A stretch of 64,000 nt of DNA from Utricularia gibba. Its lineage: Eukaryota > Streptophyta > Magnoliopsida > Lamiales > Lentibulariaceae. The DNA lies in assembly GCA_002189035.1 (NCBI GenBank), contig NEEC01000007.1:1612001-1676000 (forward strand), written 5' to 3'. Below, piece by piece: positions 13,401-24,617 of this stretch; the stretch's first letter is position 1, and each line of letters opens with the position of its first letter. A program made the translations under genes and the position numbers. Under the pieces are notes generated by a model that was not told the DNA's origin, did no database searches, and saw only the letters and a program-made list of their open reading frames with translations.

Positions 13401-14518
13401 ACCCGGTAATCCCATCTGAAGGTGAGAGGTGCCTGAGAAAATAGGCTAGTTTTACATTGTCAGATGAACCAAGATTTAAAAAATGAAAGAAGATTCAAAT
13501 GGTAACCGACTTGGCAATGATGCAGCATCAGAAGGCTTGGAATTACTTCCTGAACGGCAATCACGATATTGATTATCCCTTTCAGTCTCATCATCAGATT
13601 CCAAAAATATCAAGCCAGTAGCCTCTGTTCAAAACATTTCTGTTGTAATAATGAGAGATATCTAAAGTAACAATCTGAAGGATAACAGGTACTTGATAAA
13701 CATATCATCAACTTTATGATGAAAAGCACGGGGAATATTTCAAATCTATAGCAAATAAATGCAGTCGCCATGTGTTATGTTAGTTTATCTGATAAAATAT
13801 AAATTGCAACAGGGAGGCACTTTCAGAGAGGCACAAACGCTTAACACAGAAACATAACCTCAACTAAAGTAATGCTGGCTAGCAATCACACTACCTACCA
13901 GAATTGTTGGCTGATGCCGTAGGCTTACCCATCCGGACACCCTGGTTGGACTTAGCACCTGAGACGTCTGACTCCATTGGTGTATCAGGAACAACTCGCT
14001 GCTCAATGGAAGCCGTTGCTTCAGTTAAAGAAACTGGAGACAGCAAAAATTGAAAAATCGATCATCAACAGGAACCACATGTATCCCCACTTGTCAAACC
14101 CTTGGATAAGTCAATTACTTCGTCAAATGAGTTCAGATCATACTCTCTGCAGAATCCGTGCACAAAGGAGAAGAATTAAATCACCTCCAGTACACTTGAC
14201 CAGAGAAGAATCCCATAACGGTGTCTCCGCAACGAATGAAGGCGTTGATGAAGATTTTCTCCCAGACGGCGTCGCATTCTCCGTGCAGTGATCCACTTCA
14301 TCATCGATAAAAACGAGCAATGAATCACTAGCGTCCGTATGCGTCCCAGTCCTTCGCTTCTTCTTCGTCTGAGGGACCGGTGGCGGCGTGACCAGATCTA
14401 TGGCTTGTCTAGAGACACCACGATCAATACAACCTCCATCTTCAGCCTCGCCATCGGAATCGGACGACAAATCGACGGGAAACGGTCCCGCCATAGCATT
14501 CGTAGCCAGATCTCCCAA
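10479..14518 (-). CDS. EME1: Crossover junction endonuclease EME1, MUS81 partner
   Basis: EME1 is the non-catalytic partner of MUS81. The heterodimer cleaves branched DNA such as flaps, replication forks and nicked Holliday junctions in somatic repair and in minor-class meiotic crossovers. Fourteen exons close in frame to about 650 residues: 14185..14518, 14079..14144, 13899..14033, 13511..13624, 13326..13432, 12534..12716, 12262..12415, 12050..12159, 11775..11950, 11623..11686, 11433..11551, 11253..11342, 10771..10885 and 10479..10664. The N-terminus is disordered and holds PSFVAETPL. A charged helix (KEEKLRLMKEKKEAKE, ELKKSEKEMQKWEKGK) leads into the ERCC4 nuclease-like domain (RITSNPIERTIVWSM, IYEAEEFCDLV, HCVDEAELAEHVVGLTCSL) and the helix-hairpin-helix region (LVAIPKVQPRFAVAIWKKYP). 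The exon 2 and exon 5 boundaries at the divergent N-terminus are the least certain. The start could be 14518 or the in-frame ATG at 14494. Confidence 0.92.
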
Positions 14519-15109
14519 ACGCTACCCCCGTGGAATCGAAGAGCTCACAACTCCTCTTCTGTTTTGGCGGGACTTGAAGAGAAAGAATCTTTAATATTAG
14601 CCGTGGCCTGTGGGAACGGGCCTTAGTTATGCAATTTTGGAGTTAGGCCCAATAAAAATATCCCCCATCTAAGTCCCGACAGGCGACATCGACCAATCCC
14701 AATACATAAGATGTCACTTAAATTTTTTTTAATAAATAAAATTATTATTACTATTATTATTATATATAACGGATCAAATGATACGCCGTCCCTAATTAAC
14801 TCCAAATTAATAGTACAATTCATAATTTTTTAATTGTTTAAAATATTATTATCAGATTTTCCGCCAAACTCATTTTCTTGACTATATCTTCACTGGATAG
14901 TAAACAGGAATAGTATGAATCTCATTAATCCATAATATTATTTTAAAATATATTTCTAATAATATATTATTAGAAGTATGCTTTTAACATAATTAATTAA
15001 ATAAAATATATTAGAATTTCTAATTCTATTACAAAAAAATTGTAGGAAAAGGATTATACTAATATATAAACTATTAATATATATATATATATATATAATA
15101 TTTAGAAAA
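14519..15109. other. AT-rich intergenic DNA upstream of EME1
   Basis: This is the EME1 leader and promoter followed by strongly AT-rich sequence. It includes an (AT)n run at 15077..15097. No coding signal is seen. Confidence 0.6.
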
Positions 15110-15545
15110 AGTTTATATTAGAAAGTAATGATTATATCTTTTATTACTAATTATCATCTTCGCTGTCTTCCTTGGCTCCGCCACGGCGGGGCCTATATGG
15201 ATGATTTCGGTCTTGTAAACACTCTGGAGTTGCATCACCACCCTGGGACGTCTATGTATCCGACCAGTGTCAGCAGCTGGGTTCTCAGATCAGAGTGGAT
15301 GGTTGCCACACCTTTTTTCCACATGAATTCATTGTTACGCTTCAACTCTCACATTAATCAGTACGGACTAAGGAAATAGAGATACCCAGAATATCAGCAA
15401 TAGCGTCCAAACAGTTCTTCTTGATTCTGTCATTAGTCATCCTAGGAATCTTGACTATTAGTTTCTGCAAAACATGATCATTTGTTAAAATATTCGTAAT
15501 AATAATAGTGGTAAATAATAGTAACGAGTAAGTAACCGTGGCCAT
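15110..15545 (-). pseudogene. HMA-domain (HIPP-like) gene copy A, frameshifted
   Basis: The exon layout is that of a small HMA protein: a three-codon exon 15537..15545 (ATG GCC ACG), a 79-nt exon 15386..15464 coding KLIVKIPRMTNDRIKKNC, and a third exon starting at 15311 coding VATIHSDLRTQLLTLVGYI. Near 15240 the frame changes. The family continuation VVMQLQSVYKTEIIHIGP is readable only in another frame, and the annotated frame stops at once (PGW then stop). One lost base explains it. The metal-binding CxxC is absent (MTNDRI instead), as in the divergent Arabidopsis cluster At5g52670-At5g52770. A stub protein of about 55 residues would be made if it is transcribed. An assembly error is the main alternative. 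Confidence 0.68.
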
Positions 15546-16303
15546 TTGGAAGAAAGTGTTCAGAGGGAATGGGAATCAGAATTATGGGTTGAAACTTGGA
15601 GATGTTGCCTCTGTATTTAAGTAAATGAAAAGTGTGTAATTGTTGAAATTTGATCGATTGAATTTTAGATTTTGAAAATATTATGATCTATTATTTTGAA
15701 AATATATTACATTATTTTTTGTATTTCATTTAACTTTAATTCGAAATCTGAAATTTAAAATTTTACCAAATTTCGAATTGCCACTATTTTACGTGGAATA
15801 GGGTCAAAATTTGATAGCAGTTTAATATTATGATTTTCATATGAAATTAGATTCGATTCAACTCAAAATTCATAGATAAATATATTATTTATTCTTAAAA
15901 TATAATTATAAATTAAAAGTTCATTGAAATTTGTATCTTCGGAGGGGCTCCAACACTTTATGCACGTAGCATGCCACGCTAACCTACTATGATTATGGAA
16001 GGGTCAAATTAAAATATTTTAAAATAATTAATGAATATATTGATTATTATTAATAATTAATTTTTTAAGAAATAAGGTAAGATCAGGATCCTACCTAATC
16101 CCAACTACATTTCGTCACTGGAATACCATTCCCAATTTCATATGTATAAAGGATCAAAATGGGACACCACCTTACCCCCTAATTTTCTTTTTTTTTAATT
16201 AATTAAATAATTAAAAATTATATGATTTTTAATTATATATATATATATAGATATATATATGTTATATAATAATTAATAAAAATCTCAAAAGTATTATAGT
16301 AAA
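15546..16303. other. AT-rich spacer between HMA copies
   Basis: Very AT-rich sequence with an AT-repeat patch near 16230..16260 (TATATATAGATATATATATG). The phrase ATACCATTCCCAATTTCATATGT near 16122 also occurs, slightly changed, near 12871 in EME1 intron sequence, so a short dispersed repeat is possible. No gene is seen. Confidence 0.5.
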
Positions 16304-17122
16304 CTAGAGTCCACTAGTTCCCGGCTTCTCTTCTTCCTTGACTTTTTCTTTCTTCTTTTCCTTGGTCTCTTCCTTCTTTTCCACCTCGGTGGTGCCGATG
16401 TATATGGTTTCGAACTTCACAACCTTCTCTAGCATCAGCAACACCGTCACCGTATGCATGCTTCCGACCACCGTCATCTGCTGGGTGCCCATATCACACG
16501 TGATGAAATCCAACCTTTTTTCCACATGAGTTCATGTTAGGATTTAATCCTTGTATTAATCATGATTAATTAATACAAACTAGATTAATGAAAATTACCC
16601 ATAACTTCACCAATAGCCTTGCTGGCTTTCTGCCTGATTTTGTCATTAGTCATCTTGGGAATCTTGACTACCACTTTCTTTAAATAACATGAAATCTCGA
16701 GTATAATCAATCAATCTCCGAAATTTAATGTATTGAAATAATTAATGTCTCATCGTTTATATTTTTAGAAGTATTTTGATCTATTAATATTTAAACATGA
16801 GACATAGTTATTCAAAAATTAGGTAGGATTAACTAAAGAGAAACTTAACCCCAATTTTTAAATAATTAAGAACTAATAATGTCAATTATTTCAAATACGG
16901 GAAGATGATTTATATTAAAATTGAAAATACTAAGTTATTGAGAATCAATTTTTTAAATAAATATCAAAATTTTACCATTATTTTTGAAATAGTATAAATT
17001 AATTACATGAAATTTTTAACACAATAAAAGAATATAAAATTTATAAATAATGATGATTAGTGAGGTTAGTCACACTAATCATAATAATAGTGATAATAAT
17101 AGTAATGAGTAACCTGAGCCAT
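16304..17122 (-). pseudogene. HMA-domain (HIPP-like) gene copy B, frame broken at intron 2
   Basis: Exons are 17114..17122 (ATG GCT CAG), 16599..16677 (79 nt, coding KVVVKIPKMTNDKIRQKASK) and 16304..16514 (coding LDFITCDMGTQQMTVVGSM, then VVKFETIYIGTTEVEKKEE and a lysine/glutamate-rich tail ending GTSGL). Exon 2 ends in phase 1, but exon 3 needs one more base to read the HMA frame. It is 211 nt where 212 would fit, and the acceptor region matches copy A except for one missing base. No other AG upstream repairs the phase. There is no CxxC and no C-terminal CaaX box. This is probably a recently broken duplicate of copy A, but a single sequencing error at the splice site would also explain it. 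Confidence 0.62.
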
Positions 17123-17858
17123 GTGGAGAGCGAGCTGCAAAGCAAATACAAATCCAAGGGATGAAAGTGTTTATAAGGAATGTGAATCGCGATTGTGGAC
17201 TATAGGCTTCCAACTGTCGCATTTATATATAATTTAAATACGCAAAAAGTTTGTATTGTTTCAAGAAAATCAAAGCTTTAAATTTGATCAACTAAATTAC
17301 GGATTTTTATTATAATTCGTGATTTTTTTTCTTTGTTAATCTTATGATTTCTTATTTTGATAATATATTATATTATTTTTATGTTTAGTCTTTAAATTTA
17401 ATTTTTTTTCCAATTTTCAGAATTCCACTATGTTACGTGGAATGGCGATTGATTCTATATGAATATTGACAAAATCTGGTAGTATTTTAAAATTGTGATA
17501 TATTCGACTTAATTTAAATTAATTAATAAATTTTTTAAAACAATAATATTATTTCATAAAAATATAACTAAATGTATTAAATATAATTTAATATATTTCA
17601 ATTTGATAATTAAATTAAAACATAAAGTTAACTCATTTTTAAAAGATTGATTTTTGGTCCGCTTTGGGGGCCAAAATTTTTCTGTTTTTTTTTTTTTTGG
17701 GTGCCGGCTGTAGTTTTCCCGGGCTGTTGTAATACCTCCGGCGGCTTTGGGGGGCTTAAGAGCATTTCCAACGGTTGCACACCTGAGCATTCTTCAAGCG
17801 TTCCCGGCTGTGCTTCGAATCAACTGTTGCCGCCGGGGATATCGTTCCGACTGTTGTG
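17123..17858. other. Spacer between HMA copy B and RPC3
   Basis: AT-rich DNA up to about 17640, then a GC-richer stretch (17650..17858) that is probably the RPC3 promoter and 5' leader, with a poly-T tract near 17685. No separate gene is seen. Confidence 0.55.
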
Positions 17859-20800
17859 ATGGTGTCGTCGCATGGGATTGCGCTGGCTGCCCATTTGATC
17901 TCTTCCTTCTATGGAGACCTATGCGCAGTTAATAATCTCAGTTTCCTTCGCAAGATTATGTTTTGATGCTGATTAGTTTAAGAGTTCATTGTTTCCTATG
18001 GTGCAGAAAGTATGCGAATGCTTGATTCGACGAGGACCCCTAACCCTACAGGATATCATCCGATTCACCGAACTTAGAAAGGAGAATGTTGTGAATTGCT
18101 TACGCGTTCTGATCCATCAAAACTGTGTGCAAGCGTTCACGATACCAGACGAAGGTTTGATTTTGTAATACTATAACCGTAACTTGGATGATATTTTACG
18201 ATTTGGAAAGTAGATGGCTTGCACACAAAATTTTGGTATGAAAGGTGGTGGCTTTCTTATTATTACTTGATGACATTTAACTTCATAGATAACGAAATAG
18301 GACGTAGTAATTGTAAGTAATGTGATTTCAGGTACTTTTGGGAAGGAACCACGGCTTTTTACACAATACATGGCATTGTTTGACTTGATTGTGCACAAGT
18401 TGAGACTCTCAAAATTTATGCAAATTGTGTCACAGGAGTTTGACAAAGAGACACGTGTAAGTTTCCTTTTTTTTCTTCTTTTTGATGTCCTACAGCTGGC
18501 TTCTTTGGTACTTACCTTTCTTTTTGCCTAGTGTTTAGAAATATTTCGAGGTTTGCTTGAACATGGGAGGCTCTCAGTCAATCAGATGATCGATAGAAGT
18601 GCTCAGATGGAAGGTAATTTACTTCTCAGATGCGTTTTTGTTGTTTTATCAATGGAAGTAAATGTGGTGGAATTTCTCTTATTATGCTAAATTATTAATT
18701 TTTCTTCATGTACCACATGCAGTATGGCCGTTTCTTCTCGTCAATTGGAATATGAATGAATATATTATCTTCTGATGCACATTTTCTGGCATTTCAATAT
18801 AATAGTACCAGTATTCCAGATAAAGATAGCTGACCTATATGGCTTACCAATTTCTAGTCGTTTACTGAGATACAGTGTGTTATGCATTGCCTTGGATGTT
18901 TTTGTCCTAACATTGTTTTTCAACTTTGATTGTTTAGGTGGTTCTGATGTTCGTCTTATTCGTGAAGATATCAGTAAACTTGTGGATGCAAGACTCATTG
19001 AACGGTGTCCTGCCCCTGATCCATTTCTTGCACCACCTTCAGAAGAAGAAGTGGCTCCAAAAAAACGGGGTGGCAAGGCAGCCAAGGTGGTGACCTACTT
19101 ATCCAATTGTCACTTTCAGGAAGCAAAAATATTTGCTGAACATACTTCATATGGTTCTCAATGAATTTTAGATATGCCCAATTGTATTGTTTTTAGATCT
19201 TCTGTTGAGGGGAATAAAAAAAATTTCAGAAAAAAAATACCATGAATGTTCGGTGAAAAATTTGTTCTGGATGTTATTCCAGGGATTCTTTTTCAGATTG
19301 TTGCCTTGATGCAGTTATAACGGAATCTCTGTATTATATTTCTTGTGTTATTGTCAGATAGTTCAACCACAATTGACCACAGAACAACGTGCTGTGGCTG
19401 CAGCTGGTCCAGTGGAATCACTCAGATTCTTGCTTGAATTTGATGATTTCAGTGAGGAGGGCGCTCAGGAAACCGCTAACAAGTTGACAGTAGGAAAGAA
19501 GGTCCGGACATTTTCTTTCTTAGAATGACATTTTTTTCTGCTGTTAATTACTGGTTGAAGCTAATCCCATTAGTTATTTTGCATGCAAAGCTATTATTTC
19601 GTGTACTGATCAACTAATTTGTTGGCGGATTCAACAGCGGAAGCATGATGATCTGATGTCTGATGAAGACGTATTAGACAACATCAGAAAAAAAGAAGTT
19701 CTTTGGCGTGTAAACTCTCAAGAACTTGTGCTACGCCTGAGAAACAAGGTTTGCGTTATGTTGCAAAGTCTCTCACCCTATCCTTGGCTAGCTTGCTTTT
19801 ATTGTTACATGTTCTATCTCCATTTCAAGTATGATTTGCATGTTTCTCATTTTTTTCCAGGCATGCATTTCATACATAACAAGGACTTATGATAGCATTG
19901 CTGGTGTTGTGCTTCGTGCAATTTTCAAGTTAACGGATATTGGGTTGAAGGCTGGAAAATCTGGTAATAATCTCCTCTTCAAGTTAGGTTTCTTTTTGCA
20001 CATGTGTTAGTACTATGATCCATCTCAACAATGAACCCAAATAAAAAGTTGTATGGTAGGTATCATATATTATCATGTCTATATGGCCACTATTCTGACT
20101 CAAATAATTGTTTTCAGCTTTTCTGAGCATAGATGCAATAAACACGGAGGTTACTAAAACAGATAGCAGTCTTAACATGGACCGTGTCAGAGCTTCACTT
20201 GGGCAGCTTGGGTTTAGAGCTGTTGAATTCGATAATGAGAGTTACATTATTGGTACAAACAATCATTTCTTTACATAATGTTATAATGAATCGATTGGGG
20301 CAGATCCCAATAGGCACACATTGTGCAACATACTATCATTAACTGCTTTTTTTTTGGATACAGATCTGAAGCCCCTAATTGAAATGGCTCAAGATGAAGA
20401 GGTTCGTGCAGTTTTTGTTTTTCTTTTTACTCAGCAAGCTTATACTGCATTCTTTTTGTGTGCTTCCATTACTAACCACAGTAAACTTTAGGTAGAAGCC
20501 GTGGTGCTTCGAAGGCATGGGAAGGATGCATACAGGATTTTCCGGTACTTATCCAAGGCTAATCGCTATCTTGGCACTGACACGGTACCTCTACTTCACT
20601 ATTTTTGAGGAAGTTTCCGGCATTATGATTTGTTGCATGGAGGACAATGTGGTTTAGTAAAGTAGCTTGCCATTGCCAAAGATATTAGAGCCGGAAAAAA
20701 AAATGCAGCTTTTCTCTTTCTTAGATTGCGGAAGCCAACACTACTAGTCCTGACTCAGCAGACACAGTAAAGATCCTGAACAACCTTTGGAAGGATGAGT

Positions 20801-21441
20801 ACGTAGATATGGAGGTAACTTCCATCTTCCTTCAAAGCTTTTCATCTAGTGAATTTCTGATCAGGCAGATAGCTGTCAACTAAGCTGTCTGAATGCTTCC
20901 ATCCAAAGGCGTCCTCAGTTTGTTCCCAGGCTTCATTCCAGCCTCTGTAGAAGCACCCCAAATATTTTTTGCCTCATTCCCATGACTTAGATATGGTTTT
21001 CATAACTATTCCAGAGAGTGGCAACAAGTGGAGGAGCCCGGCAATCCATCAACATGCTTTGGAAAGTCAACAAGCAGCATCTTCGTGAACAAGTTCTTGA
21101 TGAAATGTACCATGCTGCTTTAAACCTGAGACTGAGAATCGCACATGAGCTGGATCAGGGAAAAGAGGTACTTTCAAATGAACTCACCACTTCCCTTATC
21201 AGAGTTACAAGTTCATCTCCATATCCAAATGTTATTTCGTCACGTAGGCATGAGCACACCAATGAACCTTCCATGTAAACCTGTCTGTGTATGCCAGATT
21301 GCGCAGCTGCCCAAAGACAAACGCATCGGGGACCTGGGCAAGAAGTACGAGCGATTGCGCAAAGTGAGAGCCATCTTGGAAAATTCCTTGCTGGGTCTGG
21401 ATGACTCCATCTTGCTGTTTCATGATTTTTACGTACAATAG
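17859..21441 (+). CDS. RPC3: DNA-directed RNA polymerase III subunit RPC3 (RPC82/C62)
   Basis: RPC3 belongs to the RPC3-RPC6-RPC7 subcomplex of RNA polymerase III, which opens promoters of tRNA and 5S genes in the nucleus. Fourteen exons close to 527 residues: 17859..17927, 18007..18154, 18332..18456, 18532..18613, 18938..19086, 19358..19501, 19638..19748, 19861..19963, 20118..20252, 20364..20401, 20492..20584, 20725..20814, 21015..21167 and 21298..21441. The first winged helix reads VCECLIRRGPLTLQDIIRFT. It is followed by RLFTQYMALFDLIVHKLRL and GRLSVNQMIDRS. Later helices include GVVLRAIFKLTDIGLKAG, and a coiled coil with GDLGKKYERLRKVRAILENS ends the protein. The start was chosen because MVSSHGIALAAHLISSFYGD matches the family N-terminus and splices in phase to exon 2. 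Length and domain order are normal. Confidence 0.93.
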
Positions 21442-22230
21442 TACAAATCTGCCCTCTTTTAAGCTTATTGATGAAACCAAGCTTGTTCCTAGGAGGGGAT
21501 GAGATTTTTTTTATTTTTTTAATGTGAAGGGATCCGAAAAACACAAAAAAAAAAAAGAAGAGATTTTTGTTTTTTCTGTAAAGCATTAATCCAAATGCGA
21601 AAAAAAAAAGATGCAGAATGATTGTTCTAGAAGCTTTTCTCCGTACATATTATCGTGATTACTTAAAGTATATTGTGGGGAATAAAAAGTTTATTTTTAA
21701 AAAAAGGAATAAACTTGGAAGTATATAACGAACCAGCCAAGGCGGCTAATTTTTTGTGCGGATTTCCTGCTCCAGTTTCCCGCTACTGCACAGCCCCTTT
21801 GCAAGTTGCAGGAAAGCAGATCCAGAATTGCGGCTGCCGGAGATTTGCCTCGTCCGCTGGTCAGTTACACCAGGGCATATTTTTTACTTATGATCAAATG
21901 AATGCTGGAGCGTTTTTCTTTTCCGATTGGCGGCCAGGAGTCGGTCGGTTTTATTGTTCAGCATTGCTTTGTTTTCATCGCTCGCACGCCCTAATTGATT
22001 TGGCGTGTCCAAATGCAATACCATTTGCTTGCAATTTCATCATCTTTTCGGAAATTTCAGTTTCTGCCACGTGTTAGCTATTGGAAATTGGGTTCTCCCC
22101 CAAACCGTTGCCACGCGTCATTTCTCGAAGTTATTGATCTTCACTAGTGATGGCTATTGGGTTCTTCCCTCTTGCATTTCTTCCCACTTTTTTCAAAATT
22201 AAACTGGTTTTCTTTTTGTAGATAATCAAC
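21442..22230. other. RPC3 3' UTR and TKI1-like leader
   Basis: The RPC3 3' UTR is followed by poly-A tracts at about 21545..21610 and then the promoter or leader of the next gene. An acceptor-like TTTTTGTAG at 22214..22222 just before the ATG suggests a 5' UTR intron. The short frames here have no recognisable content. Confidence 0.5.
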
Positions 22231-23918
22231 ATGGAGTCGAAGGGGCGTCAAAAAAGAAAGAAATCACAAGTTACCGATGACCAAGATTCTTGTGTGGATT
22301 CTGCACCAAAATCTTCAAATTTGAAAGGTTTGTTGACATCTAGAAGTCACATATTAACTGTATGCATCAAAGTGGTGTATTAAATTTGTGAAGATACTTT
22401 TCTTTTCCTTTTTCCTTGACGGTGCATATATTACTGCCTATTTCAGTGCCTGTAAGGAGACCACCATTGGTTCTTGAGAGTCAGTTGGAGATTCCTTCTA
22501 CCAAGATTAAACTTCAGCTTTTCCCGTTAAATGATCTTATACAGGTTGGATTAGAGAAGGTAAGAAAATATTTCCTGTAGTTTTTCCCACCTCCCGCGGA
22601 ACACAATACATTCTTTTTTGAAAGATGTCCTTTTTTGTTGTTTCAGGAAGGATACAATCCATATTTGGAGCTCACCCTAAGTGCTCGAAAAAGGATATCA
22701 TCCGTGGTTAAACATGTTAACAGTAAATGGCAAGGTTCAAGTGTGGCAAAGGGGCAACTCATGCTTTTCCCATACGATATAAAGTTGGAAGACCTACATT
22801 CATGCACAAGATGGACTTCATCTGACACCATAATCACTGCGTGGGAGGTTTATGCTGAGATCGGAAGTCCTAGTATTTTCCGGTTAAGGTCTCTAGTCTG
22901 TTGTGTGTTATTCTCAGCTTTTGCGACTAGTCTAAAATCCAATTAGTGCTTCGTAGGTACGGGTGGCAATCAAGTATCGAGCATGAAGCATGTGGTTCCC
23001 TTACTCAAGCCAATGCAATCAATCCGCAATATTTTGCTGATGTCAGGAGGACAGGCTGCAGCAAAGTGATGGAGATGTCAAAACCTCAAGATGAGGGTTG
23101 TGAACCCATTATAAAGCATACCGGTTCCGATGAAGCTTCAAATGCCAATGGAGCAAGGGCTTTGGGCATGTCTTACATAAATGTGGTAAATTTTGGTTTT
23201 TCTTTGTAGATGTAGCTGTTTCCTTGTGGTCTACATTTTATACGCTTATTAGGTGATTGAAGCATTGCATGTAAAGTTTGTATTTGGTTAAACAGACACT
23301 GTTGGACAAGATGTCGCTTCTTAGCTGTGGTTTTTTTGTTTGTTTGTTTTTCTTGGTTAGGAAAAGAGGAATGACGTAGCCCCAGGACAGACGTCTGTTC
23401 TACGGGATGAGAGTTTTGCTGAGAAGAGTATTAATAATAATCAGTCAGATCCCAGCAGCGCACCTGGTGAGCAGCCAATAGGCTTGACATCAGACGTGAG
23501 CATTGGCGGGTTTTTTCGATCTCTAATGAGTAAGAAGATTAGTGATCCACCGGAGATGGAATCCTCCCCGCAAACCATCATCTTGGTTCCCAGTGATATA
23601 AGCGTTGGAGGATTGCTTTCAGAAGTATCTTTACTCTCCGACACCAAACTGAGAGAAGGTAGACGTGTTGGCCAGGCGTGGGACAATGATAATCCAACCG
23701 CCTGCTTGTTGTCCGAGGACGTGGGTTGCGGCAACAACAATGAAAGCAAACCCACCCCGCACCTGCAGAATGGTCATCCTGTCCTTTTATCCGACTCACT
23801 GGATAATCTTGTGGCCACCCATATGAAGAACGAGTCACTTCCCCAAGCAAGCCATATGATGTCTATTTTGGATGCCGAGGACACTTGCCATCCCTTTCCT
23901 GTCCATCGAGTTTGCTAA
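22231..23918 (+). CDS. TKI1: TSL-kinase interacting protein 1-like (TKI1)
   Basis: Five coding exons close to 412 residues: 22231..22327, 22447..22559, 22647..22888, 22957..23185 and 23361..23918. The start MESKGRQKRKKSQ is followed by a conserved block (KIKLQLFPLNDLIQVGLEK, YNPYLELTLSARKRISSVV, SIFRLRYGW) that I associate with plant TKI1, a nuclear protein found as an interactor of the Tousled kinase. The C-terminal half carries two related short motifs, LTSDVSIGGFFRSLM and VPSDISVGGLLSEVS, in an otherwise disordered region. It is clearly shorter than the Arabidopsis protein as I remember it, and I see no SANT/Myb domain upstream. The biochemical role in this plant is inferred from family only. 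Confidence 0.78.
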
Positions 23919-24473
23919 AGCAGGCTTCCTATTGGGATGCCTTTCTGTTGACATTGATTTTCATTGTATTGGTAGAGTGATGCACCTTTTGACAGTTTGA
24001 GCCACTCCAAACTCCTGCAAATGCAATGGAAGTAAAAGAAAAGGTAATTTAGCTCTGGATTTGGACTGCTTATCTATTATAAATAAGCAGGCACTCTCCT
24101 CCTCTTAAGCTATGGCTTGCTACCACCAGGTGGTCCGTCGTAAGGCTTCGGTGGCACATGAAGAATATTAAGGATGATGGCACATCACCCTCCTCTGTGT
24201 GTTCAACATGGACAAAAATGGAATGAACGCACTGGCCACAGGAGATTCAGAAAGGTACGTAAACTGTGAAATATGAAAAAGGCGGTCAAATTCCCTGTGG
24301 CAGTCGCGGAAGCTTCGCCCAACTCGTCAAGTTGAAATTTCAACTTTGTAGTGGGGGATGAGAACGCAATCTTCATTTGAAACCAACATGATGATGATCA
24401 CGGATGCGCAGCCTCTGCTCTTTCCAGCTTTGAATCAAAGTTCAAAACCGTAATGCCGCACATAATATGATAG
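23919..24473. other. Intergenic stretch before the P450
   Basis: TKI1 3' UTR and P450 upstream region. No coding signal is seen apart from short chance frames. Confidence 0.55.
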
Positions 24474-24480
24474 TATAAAA
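24474..24480 (+). promoter_or_regulatory. TATA box of the P450 gene
   Basis: TATAAAA lies 138 bp before the ATG at 24618 in an otherwise mixed-composition region, which suits a plant core promoter with a leader of about 110 nt. Confidence 0.55.
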
Positions 24481-24617
24481 GGCCCTCCATTGCAGAGCCT
24501 TGGGAAGCTCTGTGCATGACCTGCTTTCTTTCATTTGCTCCTTTTAGGATCTAACCAAAGCCCAGGTGATTTGTTGTAGAACCGTAAAAGGTAACATTTC
24601 AGTAGCTTGTTCGATTT

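Noticed and set aside
14092-14291. Plus-strand 104-codon ORF over EME1 exons 1-3
   Set aside because: It is antisense to spliced EME1 exons and has no similarity.
23441-23850. Minus-strand ORFs of 104 and 90 codons opposite the last TKI1-like exon
   Set aside because: They are antisense shadows; the plus frame has the phase-correct splice and conserved motifs.
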